From Streptomyces cinnamoneus (lineage in GTDB: Bacteria > Actinomycetota > Actinomycetes > Streptomycetales > Streptomycetaceae): a stretch of DNA of 64,000 nucleotides. Shown here piece after piece: positions 40,042-48,607 of the stretch (positions within the stretch are counted from its first letter, which is position 1; each line of letters begins with the position of its first letter). The notes beneath the pieces are model-generated. The model was not told the origin of the DNA. It made no database searches and was given only the letters and a program-made list of their open reading frames with translations. Position numbers and translations under genes: made by a program. The stretch lies in assembly GCF_014650495.1 (NCBI RefSeq), contig NZ_BMVB01000007.1:124001-188000 (forward strand), in the 5' to 3' direction.

Positions 40042-40545
40042 ATGGCGGGCCTGGAGGGAACGGAGCAGCCACGGCAGCGGGTCGGCACGGCCCCTGCGCG
40101 GTGGACCCCGATGGTTGAGGACGAACTGGCGCTGAAGGCGCTCGAACTGTGCGGCAATCCGGGCCTCGGCGAGGTCCGGCTGCCCTCCCGTCCGCACTCC
40201 GCGGTGGCCGCCCGGCGGCTGACCCAGACCGTGGTGCTGCGTCACTGGGGGCTCCCGCCCCAGGTGGCCGAGCACGCGGTGCTGCTGGTCTCCGAGCTCG
40301 TGGGCAACGCCGTGCGCCACACCGGCGCCCGTTTCTTCGGGCTGCGGATGCTGCGCCGGCGCGGCTGGCTGCGGATGGAGCTGCGCGACCCCTCGCGGGG
40401 CCTGCCGTGCCTGCTGCCGGTGCGGGAGACGGACATCAGCGGACGGGGGCTGTTCCTCGTCGACAAGCTCTCGGACCGGTGGGGCGTCGACCTGCTGGCG
40501 CGCGGCAAGACCACCTGGTTCGAGATGCGCGTGGTGGACCGCTGA
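40042..40545 (+). CDS. ATP-binding protein, anti-sigma-factor-type HATPase
   Basis: 167-residue cytoplasmic protein with a GHKL ATPase domain of the serine-kinase anti-sigma (RsbW/SpoIIAB) type. The N box reads LLVSELVGNAVRHTG and the G box SGRGLFLVD. There is no membrane segment or histidine-phosphorylation domain. Streptomycetes have many such stand-alone proteins, usually partners of anti-sigma antagonists or PP2C phosphatases; none is next to it here. The ATG at 40042 has GGGGG just upstream. Partner and role are unknown. The 277 bases before it show a small CCCGGA/TCCGGG hairpin near 39790 but no gene. Confidence 0.88.
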   Translation: MAGLEGTEQPRQRVGTAPARWTPMVEDELALKALELCGNPGLGEVRLPSRPHSAVAARRLTQTVVLRHWGLPPQVAEHAVLLVSELVGNAVRHTGARFFGLRMLRRRGWLRMELRDPSRGLPCLLPVRETDISGRGLFLVDKLSDRWGVDLLARGKTTWFEMRVVDR

Positions 40546-40563
40546 CGGCGCGGCCGTGCGCAG

Positions 40564-40589
40564 CGGCTGTACGAAGCGGCTGTACGAAG
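40564..40589. repeat. 13-bp tandem duplication next to a terminator
   Basis: CGGCTGTACGAAG occurs twice in a row (40564-40576 and 40577-40589). The second copy overlaps the left arm of the following terminator. Confidence 0.8.
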
Positions 40590-40636
40590 AGGCCCCCATC
40601 CGTCGTCGTGACGACGTGGCGGGGGCCTCTTCGTAC
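40582..40636 (+). terminator. 16-bp-stem terminator with nested hairpin
   Basis: GTACGAAGAGGCCCCC (40582-40597) is the exact complement of 40621-40636. The loop carries a second small stem (GTCGTC/GACGAC). It lies 37 bases after the ATPase stop. Confidence 0.85.
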
Positions 40637-40795
40637 GGCCGCGGAAGAATGGGGTGTGCTCCGCGGCGGTGATGACGACCTGGCCCGGGTCAATGGGGGT
40701 CGCTGCCGTCGACTATGTCACGCGCGGTACGCGAGGGCCAAAGAGAGAGCTCTGTAATCCAAGGTGAGCTGCGCCACTGACCTTGTATTCCATGC

Positions 40796-41371
40796 ATGGG
40801 TCCGGGGAAATTCTTATCTTTATGCAAGATGGTCGGTGCCCTTGCGGAGGTGCCGGTAGCGGGTTGTGATGTCCTGGTGACGAGTGCCCCGTACCCGCCC
40901 ACCCATTGGATACCGGCCAGCACCGGCAACTACACGGCCTCGGGCCGCCCCGGTGCGTACCCGGTCGACCGCGTCGTGATCCATGTGACCGAGGAGACCT
41001 TCCCGGACGCGATGAGGATCTTCAAGGACCCGCGCTCCAGGGTCTCCGCGCACTACATGGTCGCCTCCGCCGACGGCTACATCGGCCAGTTCGTCCGCGA
41101 GCGGGACATCGCCTGGCACGCGGGCAACTGGCGGTACAACACCGTCAGCATCGGCATCGAGCACGAGGGCTGGATCCACCGTCCCGAGTACTTCACCGAC
41201 GCCCTCTACCGGGCCTCCGCGCGGCTCACCGCCGCCGTCTGCGCCCGCTACGGCATCCCGCCGACCCGCGAGCACATCGTCGGCCACAGCGAAGTGCCCG
41301 GATCCACCCATGCGGACCCCGGTCCGCACTGGGACTGGGACCGTTATCTGCAGCTGGTGACCGGGGGCTAG
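40796..41371 (+). CDS. N-acetylmuramoyl-L-alanine amidase (amidase_2 fold)
   Basis: 191-residue (or shorter) zinc amidase that would cut between muramic acid and the stem peptide. The domain covers about residues 30-188. Zinc ligands expected from the family are the histidine in RVVIHVTEE and the histidine and aspartate in GSTHADPGPHW; GIEHEGW and IVGHSEVPG are also typical. The start is uncertain: ATG 40796 and GTG 40877 (VTSAPYPPTHW) both lack a good ribosome site, and neither gives a signal peptide, so the export route is unclear. The product may be cytoplasmic and act in wall recycling, or use another route. It is followed after 38 bases by the EF-hand gene. Confidence 0.85.
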   Translation: MGPGKFLSLCKMVGALAEVPVAGCDVLVTSAPYPPTHWIPASTGNYTASGRPGAYPVDRVVIHVTEETFPDAMRIFKDPRSRVSAHYMVASADGYIGQFVRERDIAWHAGNWRYNTVSIGIEHEGWIHRPEYFTDALYRASARLTAAVCARYGIPPTREHIVGHSEVPGSTHADPGPHWDWDRYLQLVTGG

Positions 41372-41409
41372 TCTGTGCCGGTCAACGAAGCACACAAGGG
41401 GAGGCCCAT

Positions 41410-41622
41410 ATGGCTGACATGGACGCTGCGCGCACTGCTTTCGCCCGTTTCGACGTGGACGGCGACGGCTTCATCACGGCCGCCGAGTACAAGAGCGTGA
41501 TGGCTCAGCTCGGCGACCACAACGTCACCGAGACGGTGGCCCAGGCCATCATCAACAAGAAGGACGGCAACGGCGACGGCGTGCTGTCCTTCGACGAGTT
41601 CTGGGCCTCCCTGAACCACTGA
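41410..41622 (+). CDS. Small EF-hand calcium-binding protein
   Basis: 70-residue acidic protein made almost only of two EF-hands. Loop 1 is DVDGDGFITAAE (about residues 15-26) and loop 2 DGNGDGVLSFDE (about 52-63); both keep the acidic residues at positions 1, 3, 5 and the final glutamate, so both should bind calcium. ATG 41410 has AGGGGAGG upstream. Streptomycetes encode small calmodulin-like or calerythrin-like proteins of this kind; targets are mostly unknown. It lies 38 bases after the amidase gene, so the two may share a transcript. Confidence 0.93.
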   Translation: MADMDAARTAFARFDVDGDGFITAAEYKSVMAQLGDHNVTETVAQAIINKKDGNGDGVLSFDEFWASLNH

Positions 41623-41651
41623 CGGGCCGTGTTACGGACCGGGCCGCCGGG

Positions 41652-41963
41652 TCAGCGCCAGCCCCGCCGCTGTGCGCCGGCCCGCCGCCGCCGGTCGTTG
41701 CACAGCAGGCACCGGCCCCAGCCCTGCGGCAGCGGGTCGTCCTTGTCCCCGTACAGGGGATCCACGGGCCCTCGCGGGTGCTCCGCGCAGCCCGTCGCCC
41801 CCATCCCCGCGCCCAGCGCGTTCGCGGCCGTCAGTGCCCGGCGCAGGGCGTCCAGCAACTGGTCCGCCTCGTGCGGGGCGGGGGCTGCGGCGTCGAGGGA
41901 GAAGGCGATGTCCGAGGCGGTGTTGAGCGCGCTCTGGAGTTCGCGCAGGTCTGCGTAACTCAT
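41652..41963 (-). CDS. Small hypothetical protein with CxxC motif
   Basis: 103 residues; no family recognised. The N-terminal half (MSYADLRELQSALNTASDIA) is helical, with a second helix around QLLDALRRALTAANAL. The C-terminal part has a cysteine and histidine (TGCAEHPRG) and a CLLC pair, which might hold a metal, followed by an Arg-rich tail (NDRRRRAGAQRRGWR). ATG 41963 was preferred to a GTG 48 bases upstream that falls in the terminator. It is convergent with the EF-hand gene. The ordered helices and cysteines suggest a real gene, but confidence is moderate. Confidence 0.65.
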   Translation of the reverse strand: MSYADLRELQSALNTASDIAFSLDAAAPAPHEADQLLDALRRALTAANALGAGMGATGCAEHPRGPVDPLYGDKDDPLPQGWGRCLLCNDRRRRAGAQRRGWR

Positions 41964-41999
41964 GCTCGCGAGCGTACGCGGGACCACTGACAACGGAAA

Positions 42000-42030
42000 C
42001 GGCCTCCCCACCCGGTGGGTGGGAAGGCCG
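42000..42030. terminator. sdaA terminator hairpin
   Basis: CGGCCTCCCCACCC pairs with GGGTGGGAAGGCCG around a three-base loop, with one mismatch, 24 bases past the sdaA stop on the minus strand. Confidence 0.75.
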
Positions 42031-42053
42031 CTTGAGTGCCGGGTCTCAGGCCC

Positions 42054-43436
42054 TCAGCACTCGATGACGTTGACGGCCAGGCCGCCGCGCGCCGTCTCCT
42101 TGTACTTGACCTTCATGTCGGCGCCCGTCTCCTTCATGGTCTTGATGACCTTGTCGAGGGACACGTGGTGCCGGCCGTCGCCGCGCAGGGCCATGCGGGC
42201 GGCGGTGACGGCCTTGGCCGCGGCCATGCCGTTGCGCTCGATGCAGGGGATCTGCACCAGGCCGCCGACGGGGTCACAGGTCAGGCCCAGGTTGTGCTCC
42301 ATGCCGATCTCGGCGGCGTTCTCGACCTGCTCCGGGGTGCCGCCCATGACCTCGGCGAGGCCGCCGGAGGCCATCGAGCAGGCGGAGCCGACCTCGCCCT
42401 GGCAGCCGACCTCGGCGCCGGAGATCGAGGCGTTCTCCTTGAAGAGCATGCCGATGGCGCCCGCGGCGAGCAGGAAGCGCACGACGCCGTCCTCGTCCGC
42501 ACCGGGCACGAAGTTCATGTAGTAGTGCAGCACGGCCGGGATGATGCCCGCGGCGCCGTTGGTGGGGGCGGTGACGACCCGGCCGCCGGCGGCGTTCTCC
42601 TCGTTGACGGCCATGGCGTAGACCGTGATCCACTCCATCGCGCGGGCCTGGGCGTCGCCCTCGGCGCGCAGCTGGCGGGCGGTGCTGGCGGCGCGGCGGC
42701 GGACCTTCAGGCCACCGGGCAGGATGCCCTCGCGGGACATGCCGCGGGTCACGCAGCCCTGCATCACGCGCCAGATCTCCAGGAGGCCCTCGCGGATCTC
42801 CGTCTCCGTGCGCCACGCCTTCTCGTTCTCCATCATCATCGCGGAGATCGACAGGCCGGACTCGCGGGACATGCGCAGCAGCTCGTCACCGGTGCGGAAG
42901 GGGTACTTCAGCACCGTGTCGTCCAGGACGATCCGGTCCGCGCCCACCGCGTCCTCGTCGACGACGAAGCCGCCGCCGACCGAGTAGTAGGTCTTCTCCA
43001 GCAGCGGGGCGCCGCTCTCGTCGTAGGCGAAGAGCGTCATGCCGTTCGCGTGATACGGCAGGGACCGGCGGCGGTGCAGGATCAGCTGGGTCGACTCGTC
43101 GAAGTCGATCTCGTGGTCGGAGCCGATCTCGGCGCCGAGCAGCCGCAGCCGCTTGGTGGTGCGGATGCGCTCGACCTCGTCGTCGGCGGTCTCCACGTCG
43201 ACGGTCCGGGGCGAGTGGCCCTCCAGGCCGAGCAGCACGGCCTTGGGCGTGCCGTGGCCGTGGCCGGTGGCGCCGAGGGAGCCGAAGAGCTCCGCCCGCA
43301 CGGCGGTGGTCTGGGCCAGCAGGCCGTCCTTCTTCAGGCGACCCACGAACATGCGGGCGGCGCGCATGGGGCCGACCGTGTGGGAGCTGGACGGGCCTAT
43401 GCCGATCGAGAAGAGATCGAATACGGAGATGGCCAC
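42054..43436 (-). CDS. sdaA: L-serine ammonia-lyase (single-chain, iron-sulfur)
   Basis: 460-residue enzyme that deaminates L-serine to pyruvate and ammonia. The N-terminal beta domain opens [19 protein letters not shown]; the alpha domain carries [18 protein letters not shown] and cysteines expected to hold the 4Fe-4S cluster in [18 protein letters not shown] and [16 protein letters not shown]. It is the fused type II form found in E. coli and actinobacteria. The start is GTG 43436 (VAISVFDL), with GAGGAG upstream; the longer frame is a proline/arginine-rich artefact. It lies after glyA, but a hairpin separates them, so it may have its own promoter. It links serine made by GlyA to pyruvate. 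Confidence 0.95.
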   Translation of the reverse strand: MAISVFDLFSIGIGPSSSHTVGPMRAARMFVGRLKKDGLLAQTTAVRAELFGSLGATGHGHGTPKAVLLGLEGHSPRTVDVETADDEVERIRTTKRLRLLGAEIGSDHEIDFDESTQLILHRRRSLPYHANGMTLFAYDESGAPLLEKTYYSVGGGFVVDEDAVGADRIVLDDTVLKYPFRTGDELLRMSRESGLSISAMMMENEKAWRTETEIREGLLEIWRVMQGCVTRGMSREGILPGGLKVRRRAASTARQLRAEGDAQARAMEWITVYAMAVNEENAAGGRVVTAPTNGAAGIIPAVLHYYMNFVPGADEDGVVRFLLAAGAIGMLFKENASISGAEVGCQGEVGSACSMASGGLAEVMGGTPEQVENAAEIGMEHNLGLTCDPVGGLVQIPCIERNGMAAAKAVTAARMALRGDGRHHVSLDKVIKTMKETGADMKVKYKETARGGLAVNVIEC

Positions 43437-43620
43437 GGTGGCAGCTCCTCTGGGTCGGTGGTACAGGGTGGTACAAGGGGTGGTACAGGTCGCACGCGAG
43501 GTGGTGCGGGCACCGCGCCCACCTCTCAGTGTGCGCGATGCGGGCCGCTTGCCGCGGTGGCCCATCTCACGCGGGCCCCCACAGCCGGTGCCGCGGCCCC
43601 GCGGGACCCCGGTCGCGGTG

Positions 43621-43660
43621 CGGGGCACCGGCCCACTCCAGGAGTGTGCCCGGTGCCCCG
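43621..43660 (-). terminator. Hairpin after glyA
   Basis: CGGGGCACCGG (43621-43631) pairs with CCGGTGCCCCG (43650-43660), with further pairing inside the loop, 29 bases past the glyA stop. It suggests that the gcvT-gcvH-glyA transcript ends here. Confidence 0.7.
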
Positions 43661-43689
43661 TACCAGCTGGTGAATCCCGCGCTGCGGTC

Positions 43690-44952
43690 CTACTTCAGAC
43701 CGGGGTACAGCGGGTGCTTCGCCGCCAGGGCGGTGACGCGGCCGCGCAGCGCCTCGGCGTCGAAGCCCGGCTTGAGGGCCTCGGCGATGACGTCGGCGAC
43801 CTCACGGAAGTCCTCCGCCTGGAAGCCGCGCGTCGCCAGCGCCGGGGTGCCGATCCGCAGGCCCGAGGTGACCATCGGGGGGCGCGGGTCGTTCGGGATG
43901 GCGTTGCGGTTGACCGTGATCCCGACCTCGTGGAGGCGGTCCTCGGCCTGCTGGCCGTCCAGCTCGGAGTTGCGCAGGTCCACCAGGACCAGGTGCACGT
44001 CCGTGCCGCCGGACAGGACCGAGACGCCCACCTCGGCGACGTCGGCCTGCACCAGGCGCTCGGCCAGGATCTTCGCGCCCTCCAGCGTACGCTGCTGGCG
44101 CTCCTTGAACTCCTCGCTCGCCGCGACCTTGAAGCTGACGGCCTTGGCCGCGATCACGTGTTCCAGCGGGCCACCCTGCTGACCGGGGAAGACCGCGGAG
44201 TTGATCTTCTTGGCCAGCTCGGCCGTGGAGAGGATCACACCGCCGCGCGGACCGCCGAGGGTCTTGTGCGTGGTGGTGGTGACGACGTGCGCGTGCGGCA
44301 CCGGGGAGGGGTGCAGCCCGGCGGCGACGAGGCCCGCGAAGTGGGCCATGTCGACCATCAGGTACGCGCCGACCTCGTCGGCGATCCGGCGGAAGGCAGC
44401 GAAGTCCAGCTGGCGCGGGTAGGCGGACCAGCCGGCGACGATCAGCTTCGGACGGTGCTCCTTGGCGAGGCGCTCGACCTCCTCCATGTCGACCAGGTTG
44501 GTCTGCTCGTCGACGTGGTAGGCGACCACGTTGTAGAGCTTGCCGGAGAAGTTGATCTTCATGCCGTGGGTCAGGTGCCCGCCGTGGGCGAGGTTCAGAC
44601 CCAGGATGGTGTCGCCGGGGCTGAGCAGGGCGAACATCGCGGCCGCGTTGGCCTGCGCGCCGGAGTGCGGCTGCACGTTGGCGTGCTCGGCGCCGAAGAG
44701 CGCCTTGATGCGGTCGATCGCGATCTGCTCGACGACGTCGACGTGCTCGCAACCGCCGTAGTAGCGGCGGCCCGGGTAGCCCTCGGCGTACTTGTTGGTG
44801 AGGACCGAGCCCTGGGCCTCCATGACCGCGACCGGAGCGAAGTTCTCCGACGCGATCATTTCGAGGGTGGACTGCTGGCGGTGGAGTTCGGCGTCGACAG
44901 CGGCGGCGACGTCGGGGTCGAGCTCATGGAGGGAGCTGTTGAGAAGCGACAT
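43690..44952 (-). CDS. glyA: Serine hydroxymethyltransferase
   Basis: 420-residue PLP enzyme interconverting serine and glycine with tetrahydrofolate. The cofactor lysine lies in [14 protein letters not shown]; the N-terminal signature [23 protein letters not shown] and the histidine in [11 protein letters not shown] are all present. Length is standard (about 417-420). ATG 44952 has AGGAAG upstream. It sits 34 bases after gcvH in gcvT-gcvH-glyA under the glycine riboswitch. When glycine is in excess, cleavage gives methylene-tetrahydrofolate, which GlyA can use with a second glycine to make serine. Confidence 0.97.
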   Translation of the reverse strand: MSLLNSSLHELDPDVAAAVDAELHRQQSTLEMIASENFAPVAVMEAQGSVLTNKYAEGYPGRRYYGGCEHVDVVEQIAIDRIKALFGAEHANVQPHSGAQANAAAMFALLSPGDTILGLNLAHGGHLTHGMKINFSGKLYNVVAYHVDEQTNLVDMEEVERLAKEHRPKLIVAGWSAYPRQLDFAAFRRIADEVGAYLMVDMAHFAGLVAAGLHPSPVPHAHVVTTTTHKTLGGPRGGVILSTAELAKKINSAVFPGQQGGPLEHVIAAKAVSFKVAASEEFKERQQRTLEGAKILAERLVQADVAEVGVSVLSGGTDVHLVLVDLRNSELDGQQAEDRLHEVGITVNRNAIPNDPRPPMVTSGLRIGTPALATRGFQAEDFREVADVIAEALKPGFDAEALRGRVTALAAKHPLYPGLK

Positions 44953-44986
44953 GAGTTCTTCCTGGGCAGGGAGGGGACGGGCGGGG

Positions 44987-45367
44987 TCAGCCTGCGGAGA
45001 AGGCCGTGTACTCGTCGGCGGTCAGCAGGTCCGCCGGCTCGTCCGTGATCTTCACCTTGAACAGCCAGCCGCCCTCGAAGGGGGCGGTATTCACCAGCGA
45101 GGGGTCGTCCACGACGTCCTGGTTGGCCTCGACGACCTCGCCCGTGACCGGGGCGTAGAGGTCGCTGACCGACTTGGTCGACTCCAGCTCACCACAGGTG
45201 TCGCCCGCGGTGACCGAGTCACCGACGGCCGGGAGCTGGGCGTAGACGACGTCGCCGAGCGCGTTGGCCGCGTACTCGGTGATGCCGACCGTCGCCACGC
45301 CGTCCGCGTCGGTGGCCGACAGCCACTCGTGCTCCTTGGAGTAACGCAGCTGCTGGGGGTTGCTCAT
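44987..45367 (-). CDS. gcvH: Glycine cleavage system H protein
   Basis: 126-residue lipoyl carrier that shuttles the methylamine arm between the P, T and L proteins. The lipoylated lysine is K65 in [19 protein letters not shown] at the start and the ending [11 protein letters not shown] are family hallmarks. ATG 45365-45367 was chosen over a longer frame. It lies 88 bases after gcvT and 34 before glyA. The P-protein gene gcvP is not in the window, which is common in actinobacteria where it lies elsewhere. Confidence 0.96.
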   Translation of the reverse strand: MSNPQQLRYSKEHEWLSATDADGVATVGITEYAANALGDVVYAQLPAVGDSVTAGDTCGELESTKSVSDLYAPVTGEVVEANQDVVDDPSLVNTAPFEGGWLFKVKITDEPADLLTADEYTAFSAG

Positions 45368-45455
45368 GGCTAGATTCTCCTGTACGCGCGTGAGTGCTTG
45401 TGCAAGGGGTCTTGACAGGTGGGATGAGGGAGTCTCAGGGATCTTCCCGATCCGC

Positions 45456-46571
45456 TCAGCGGTCCCGCTTGTAGAAGGGCAGGGCGACGACCTCGTACGG
45501 CTCGTGGCTGCCGCGGATGTCCACCGATACACCCTCCGTGCCCGGTGCGGCGTGCGCCGCGTCGACGTAGGCGATCGCGATCGGCTTGCCGAGGGTCGGG
45601 GAGGGGGCGCCCGAGGTGACCTCGCCGACGACCTCGCCGCCGACGGTGACCGGGTAGCCGGCGCGCGGCACCCGGCGGCCGGTGGCGATCAGGCCGACCA
45701 GCTTGCGCGGCGGGGCGGTCTCGGCGCGCTCGGCGGCGGCGGCCAGGGCCTCGCGGCCCACGAAGTCGCCGGCCTTGTCGAACTTCACGACCCGGCCCAG
45801 CCCCGCGTCGAACGGCGTCGTCGCGGTCGTCAGCTCGTGCCCGTACAGCGGCATGCCCGCCTCCAGGCGCAGCGTGTCGCGGCAGGAGAGCCCGCAGGGC
45901 ACCAGGCCGGCGTCCGCGCCCGCCTCGGTCAGCGCCTGCCACAGCTTCTCGGCGTCGCCGGGGGCGACGAACAGCTCGAAGCCGTCCTCGCCGGTGTAGC
46001 CGGTGCGGGCGATCAGCGCGGGCACGCCCGCGACGGTGCCCGGCAGGCCCGCGTAGTACTTCAGGCCGTCCAGGTCCGCGTCGGTGACGGACTTCAGGAT
46101 GGCGGGGGAGGCCGGGCCCTGGACGGCGATCAGCGCGTAGTTCTCGCGGTCGTCGCGGACCTCGGTGTCGAAGCCGGCGGCGCGCTCGGTCAGCGCGTCC
46201 AGCACCACCTGCGCGTTGGAGGCGTTGGCGACGACCATGTACTCCTGCTCGCCCAGGCGGTAGACGATCAGGTCGTCGAGGATGCCGCCCCCGGCGTTGC
46301 AGATCATGGTGTAGCGGGCGCGGCCGACGGCCAGCGCGGAGAGGTTGCCCACCAGGGCGTGATCCAGGGCCTGCCCGGCCTGCGGGCCCGTAAGGGTGAT
46401 CTCTCCCATGTGGGAGAGGTCGAAGAGACCGGCACGGGTGCGCACGGCGACGTGCTCGTCGCGCTCGCTCCCGTACCGCAGGGGCATGTCCCAGCCCGCG
46501 AAGTCGGTCATGGTCGCGCCCAGCGAGCGGTGCAGGGCGTCGAGTGCGGTATGGCGGGGGGCATCGGTCAT
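45456..46571 (-). CDS. gcvT: Aminomethyltransferase (glycine cleavage T protein)
   Basis: 371-residue enzyme that moves the methylene carbon from the H-protein arm to tetrahydrofolate and frees ammonia. Family segments present are [28 protein letters not shown], the folate-site [10 protein letters not shown] and [17 protein letters not shown] 46571 was chosen because the longer frame to 46619 runs into the riboswitch. It is the first gene of the riboswitch-controlled operon. Length is typical (360-375). Confidence 0.96.
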   Translation of the reverse strand: MTDAPRHTALDALHRSLGATMTDFAGWDMPLRYGSERDEHVAVRTRAGLFDLSHMGEITLTGPQAGQALDHALVGNLSALAVGRARYTMICNAGGGILDDLIVYRLGEQEYMVVANASNAQVVLDALTERAAGFDTEVRDDRENYALIAVQGPASPAILKSVTDADLDGLKYYAGLPGTVAGVPALIARTGYTGEDGFELFVAPGDAEKLWQALTEAGADAGLVPCGLSCRDTLRLEAGMPLYGHELTTATTPFDAGLGRVVKFDKAGDFVGREALAAAAERAETAPPRKLVGLIATGRRVPRAGYPVTVGGEVVGEVTSGAPSPTLGKPIAIAYVDAAHAAPGTEGVSVDIRGSHEPYEVVALPFYKRDR

Positions 46572-46600
46572 GGTCAGGCTCCCGGACACGAGTCGGAGGT

Positions 46601-46815
46601 CGGCCTCCCCATCTGTCATCGGAACCTGAGAGGTTCACCGGGAGTCCCCGCAGGGGGTCCCGGCTTGCACCTTGGGTGGGGCCGCCGCACGAAACGGTGC
46701 CCGCTTTTCAGATCTGCCTCACCCGCGCGGTACGGGGCCTGAGAGATTCAAGGGAGGAACTTGCTCCTTCGGCGCCCGGTGCCGAAGGGCACCAGGACTC
46801 TCCCGCGCGGATTCG
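46601..46815 (-). promoter_or_regulatory. Tandem glycine riboswitch
   Basis: The leader of gcvT shows the glycine aptamer pattern twice on the minus strand: CTCTCAGG boxes (plus-strand CCTGAGAG at 46738-46745 and 46625-46632), a GGGAGAG start near 46800, the conserved CGCCGAAGGAGCAA of the first aptamer, and GGTGCAAGCC and GACAGATGGGGAGG of the second, joined by a short linker with GATCTGAAAAGCG. This is the well-known two-aptamer glycine switch ahead of gcv genes. It should turn expression on when glycine is high. The start codon is 30 bases beyond. A promoter upstream of 46815 is expected, but no clear boxes stand out. Confidence 0.92.
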
Positions 46816-46974
46816 AGCGGCCGGTATGCAGTTGATAGACATGCCGTTGGCGCGCACATCATTGCACGTACGAGCGTGCGACGGACTGCCCACCGCCCCA
46901 TGAATTGGATTACCTTTCCTTTGCATTCCGTGGGTAGGGGGCAGTCGACGGGCGGGGGAGGGAAGGCGATCACG

Positions 46975-47613
46975 GTGCCGACGGACGTCCAGGGGGAAGT
47001 GCCGGCGCCCGCCGCGGCCCGGCCGCAAAGCGGTGTGCTGGACCTGAGGGGGGCCGGCCGCACCGAGCTGCGGTATCCGCTCGGCGATCTGCTCGTCGTC
47101 TCCGGGCTGCCCGGCAGCGGCAAGTCCACGCTGATCCGGCGGGCCGTGGCCGCGGCCGACGGCAGGGGCGCCACCGTCCACCGCGTGGACTCCCAGGACT
47201 CCCGCGACCGCATCGAGCGCCGCACCCCGCCCTGGGTGCCCTACGCGCTCTACCGCCCGCTCGTGCGCCTGGCCCACTACGGCGCCCTGCGGCGCGCGCT
47301 GCGCTCGGACGCCAGCGTCGTGGTGCACGACTGCGGCGAGCACGGCTGGGTGCGCGCCTGGCTCGCCCACGACGCCCGGCGCCGCGGCGGCTCGGTCCAC
47401 GTGCTGCTGCTCGCCGTCGAGCCGCGCACCGCGCTCGCCGGCCAGGCCGCCCGGGGCCGCACCGTCTCCCGCCACGCCTTCGCCCGCCACCGCCGCGCGA
47501 TGACCCGCCTGCTGGCGGCCGCCGCCGCCGGCCGCGTCCCCTCCGGCGCCGTCTCCACCACCCTCCTCGACCGCCCCGCCGCCGACGCCCTGCGCACCAT
47601 CGCCTTCGGCTAG
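46975..47613 (+). CDS. P-loop ATP-binding protein (kinase-like)
   Basis: 212-residue protein with a clear Walker A motif, GLPGSGKST, at residues 44-52, in a fold resembling small nucleotide or zeta-toxin-like kinases. VVVHDCGEHGW could be a Walker B-like strand; arginine-rich helices near the end (ARHRRAMTRLL) resemble a lid. No partner gene is adjacent and the substrate is unknown. GTG 46975 was chosen because of the purine-rich GGGGGAGGGAAGG upstream; ATG 46900 is in frame and possible. It is divergent from the glycine operon. Confidence 0.75.
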   Translation: MPTDVQGEVPAPAAARPQSGVLDLRGAGRTELRYPLGDLLVVSGLPGSGKSTLIRRAVAAADGRGATVHRVDSQDSRDRIERRTPPWVPYALYRPLVRLAHYGALRRALRSDASVVVHDCGEHGWVRAWLAHDARRRGGSVHVLLLAVEPRTALAGQAARGRTVSRHAFARHRRAMTRLLAAAAAGRVPSGAVSTTLLDRPAADALRTIAFG

Positions 47614-47752
47614 GGCGTCTCCGGGGGAGCGCCGGGAGCCCGCGAAGACCCGCCGGAGCGCCCCCGGCCCGCGCCGGGCACCTGCCCCGGACGCGGAGGG
47701 GACCCAGCCGTTAAGGTGCGGGTTGCGTGGTGATCAGTCGGCATGGGGACAG

Positions 47753-48535
47753 GTGAACGTGTCCGAGGAATACGGATGGGGACCGGGCCAGGGCGGTGCG
47801 GCCGCGGCGTGGCCCGCCAACGAGCTCGAGGAGGTGCTCGCCTCTTCCGTCGGCGTGCCCGGCTCCGGCGCCCGCATCGTGGAGGTGCTCGGCCGCAGCA
47901 GCCTGTGGATCCCGCTGCCGGCCGGCGGCGGCAACGACAGCCCCGACCTCGACCTGCCCACCCTGGAGCTGGACGGCGCCGCCTACGTGCCGGTGTTCAG
48001 CTCCCACGAGCAGTTCCTGCGCGTCGCCGGGGACCGGATGCCCTTCGCCGTCGCCCCCGCCGTGGAGTTCGCCCGCGGCCTGCCCCCGCAGGTGGGCATC
48101 GCGGTCAATCCGGACGGCGAGGTCGCCGTGCCCCTGCCGCCGCCCGCCGTCGCCGAGCTGTGCCGGGCCGGCCGCCTGGTCCTGGACGGCGACGCCACCG
48201 GCGGCCGGGTGCGCCTGTTCGAGCCGGACTGGCAGGAGGACCCGACCGCCTTCCTGGCGGCCGCCGGCCGCCAGTTCGCGGCCACCGGCGTCGTACGGAC
48301 CGCGCGCCGCACGCTGGCCAGCGTGGAGGGCGGCGCCCCGGCGCTGTTCATCGGCGTCGAGCTGGACCTGCCCGACCCGCCGAGCCGCACCGCGGCCGTG
48401 GAGGCCCTCAGCCGGGCGCTCGCCGAGGAGCCCGTGGCCTGGCCCGTCCAGATGGTCTTCCTCGACGTCGCGCACGACCCCGTCGGCGACTGGACGCGCG
48501 ACCGCGTGCGTCCGTTCTACGACCGTGACCTGTGA
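47753..48535 (+). CDS. SseB family protein (copy 1)
   Basis: 260-residue cytoplasmic protein of the SseB family ('enhanced serine sensitivity' in E. coli). An N-terminal SseB domain covers about residues 15-140, including YVPVFSSHEQFLRVAGDRMPF, and a C-terminal SseB domain covers about 150-258, ending WTRDRVRPFYDRDL. GTG 47753 and GTG 47759 are both plausible; GGGGACAG lies just upstream. It is followed after 72 bases by a paralogue whose end has the same pattern. The biochemical role is unknown. It is close to sdaA/glyA, but the link to serine rests only on the name. Confidence 0.85.
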   Translation: MNVSEEYGWGPGQGGAAAAWPANELEEVLASSVGVPGSGARIVEVLGRSSLWIPLPAGGGNDSPDLDLPTLELDGAAYVPVFSSHEQFLRVAGDRMPFAVAPAVEFARGLPPQVGIAVNPDGEVAVPLPPPAVAELCRAGRLVLDGDATGGRVRLFEPDWQEDPTAFLAAAGRQFAATGVVRTARRTLASVEGGAPALFIGVELDLPDPPSRTAAVEALSRALAEEPVAWPVQMVFLDVAHDPVGDWTRDRVRPFYDRDL

Positions 48536-48607
48536 CAGCTCTCATGCCCGCCGCCGCGGGCTCGTAAGCTGGTGGGAACAGACGGCCAAGAGAAGAGGCG
48601 GACCCAG

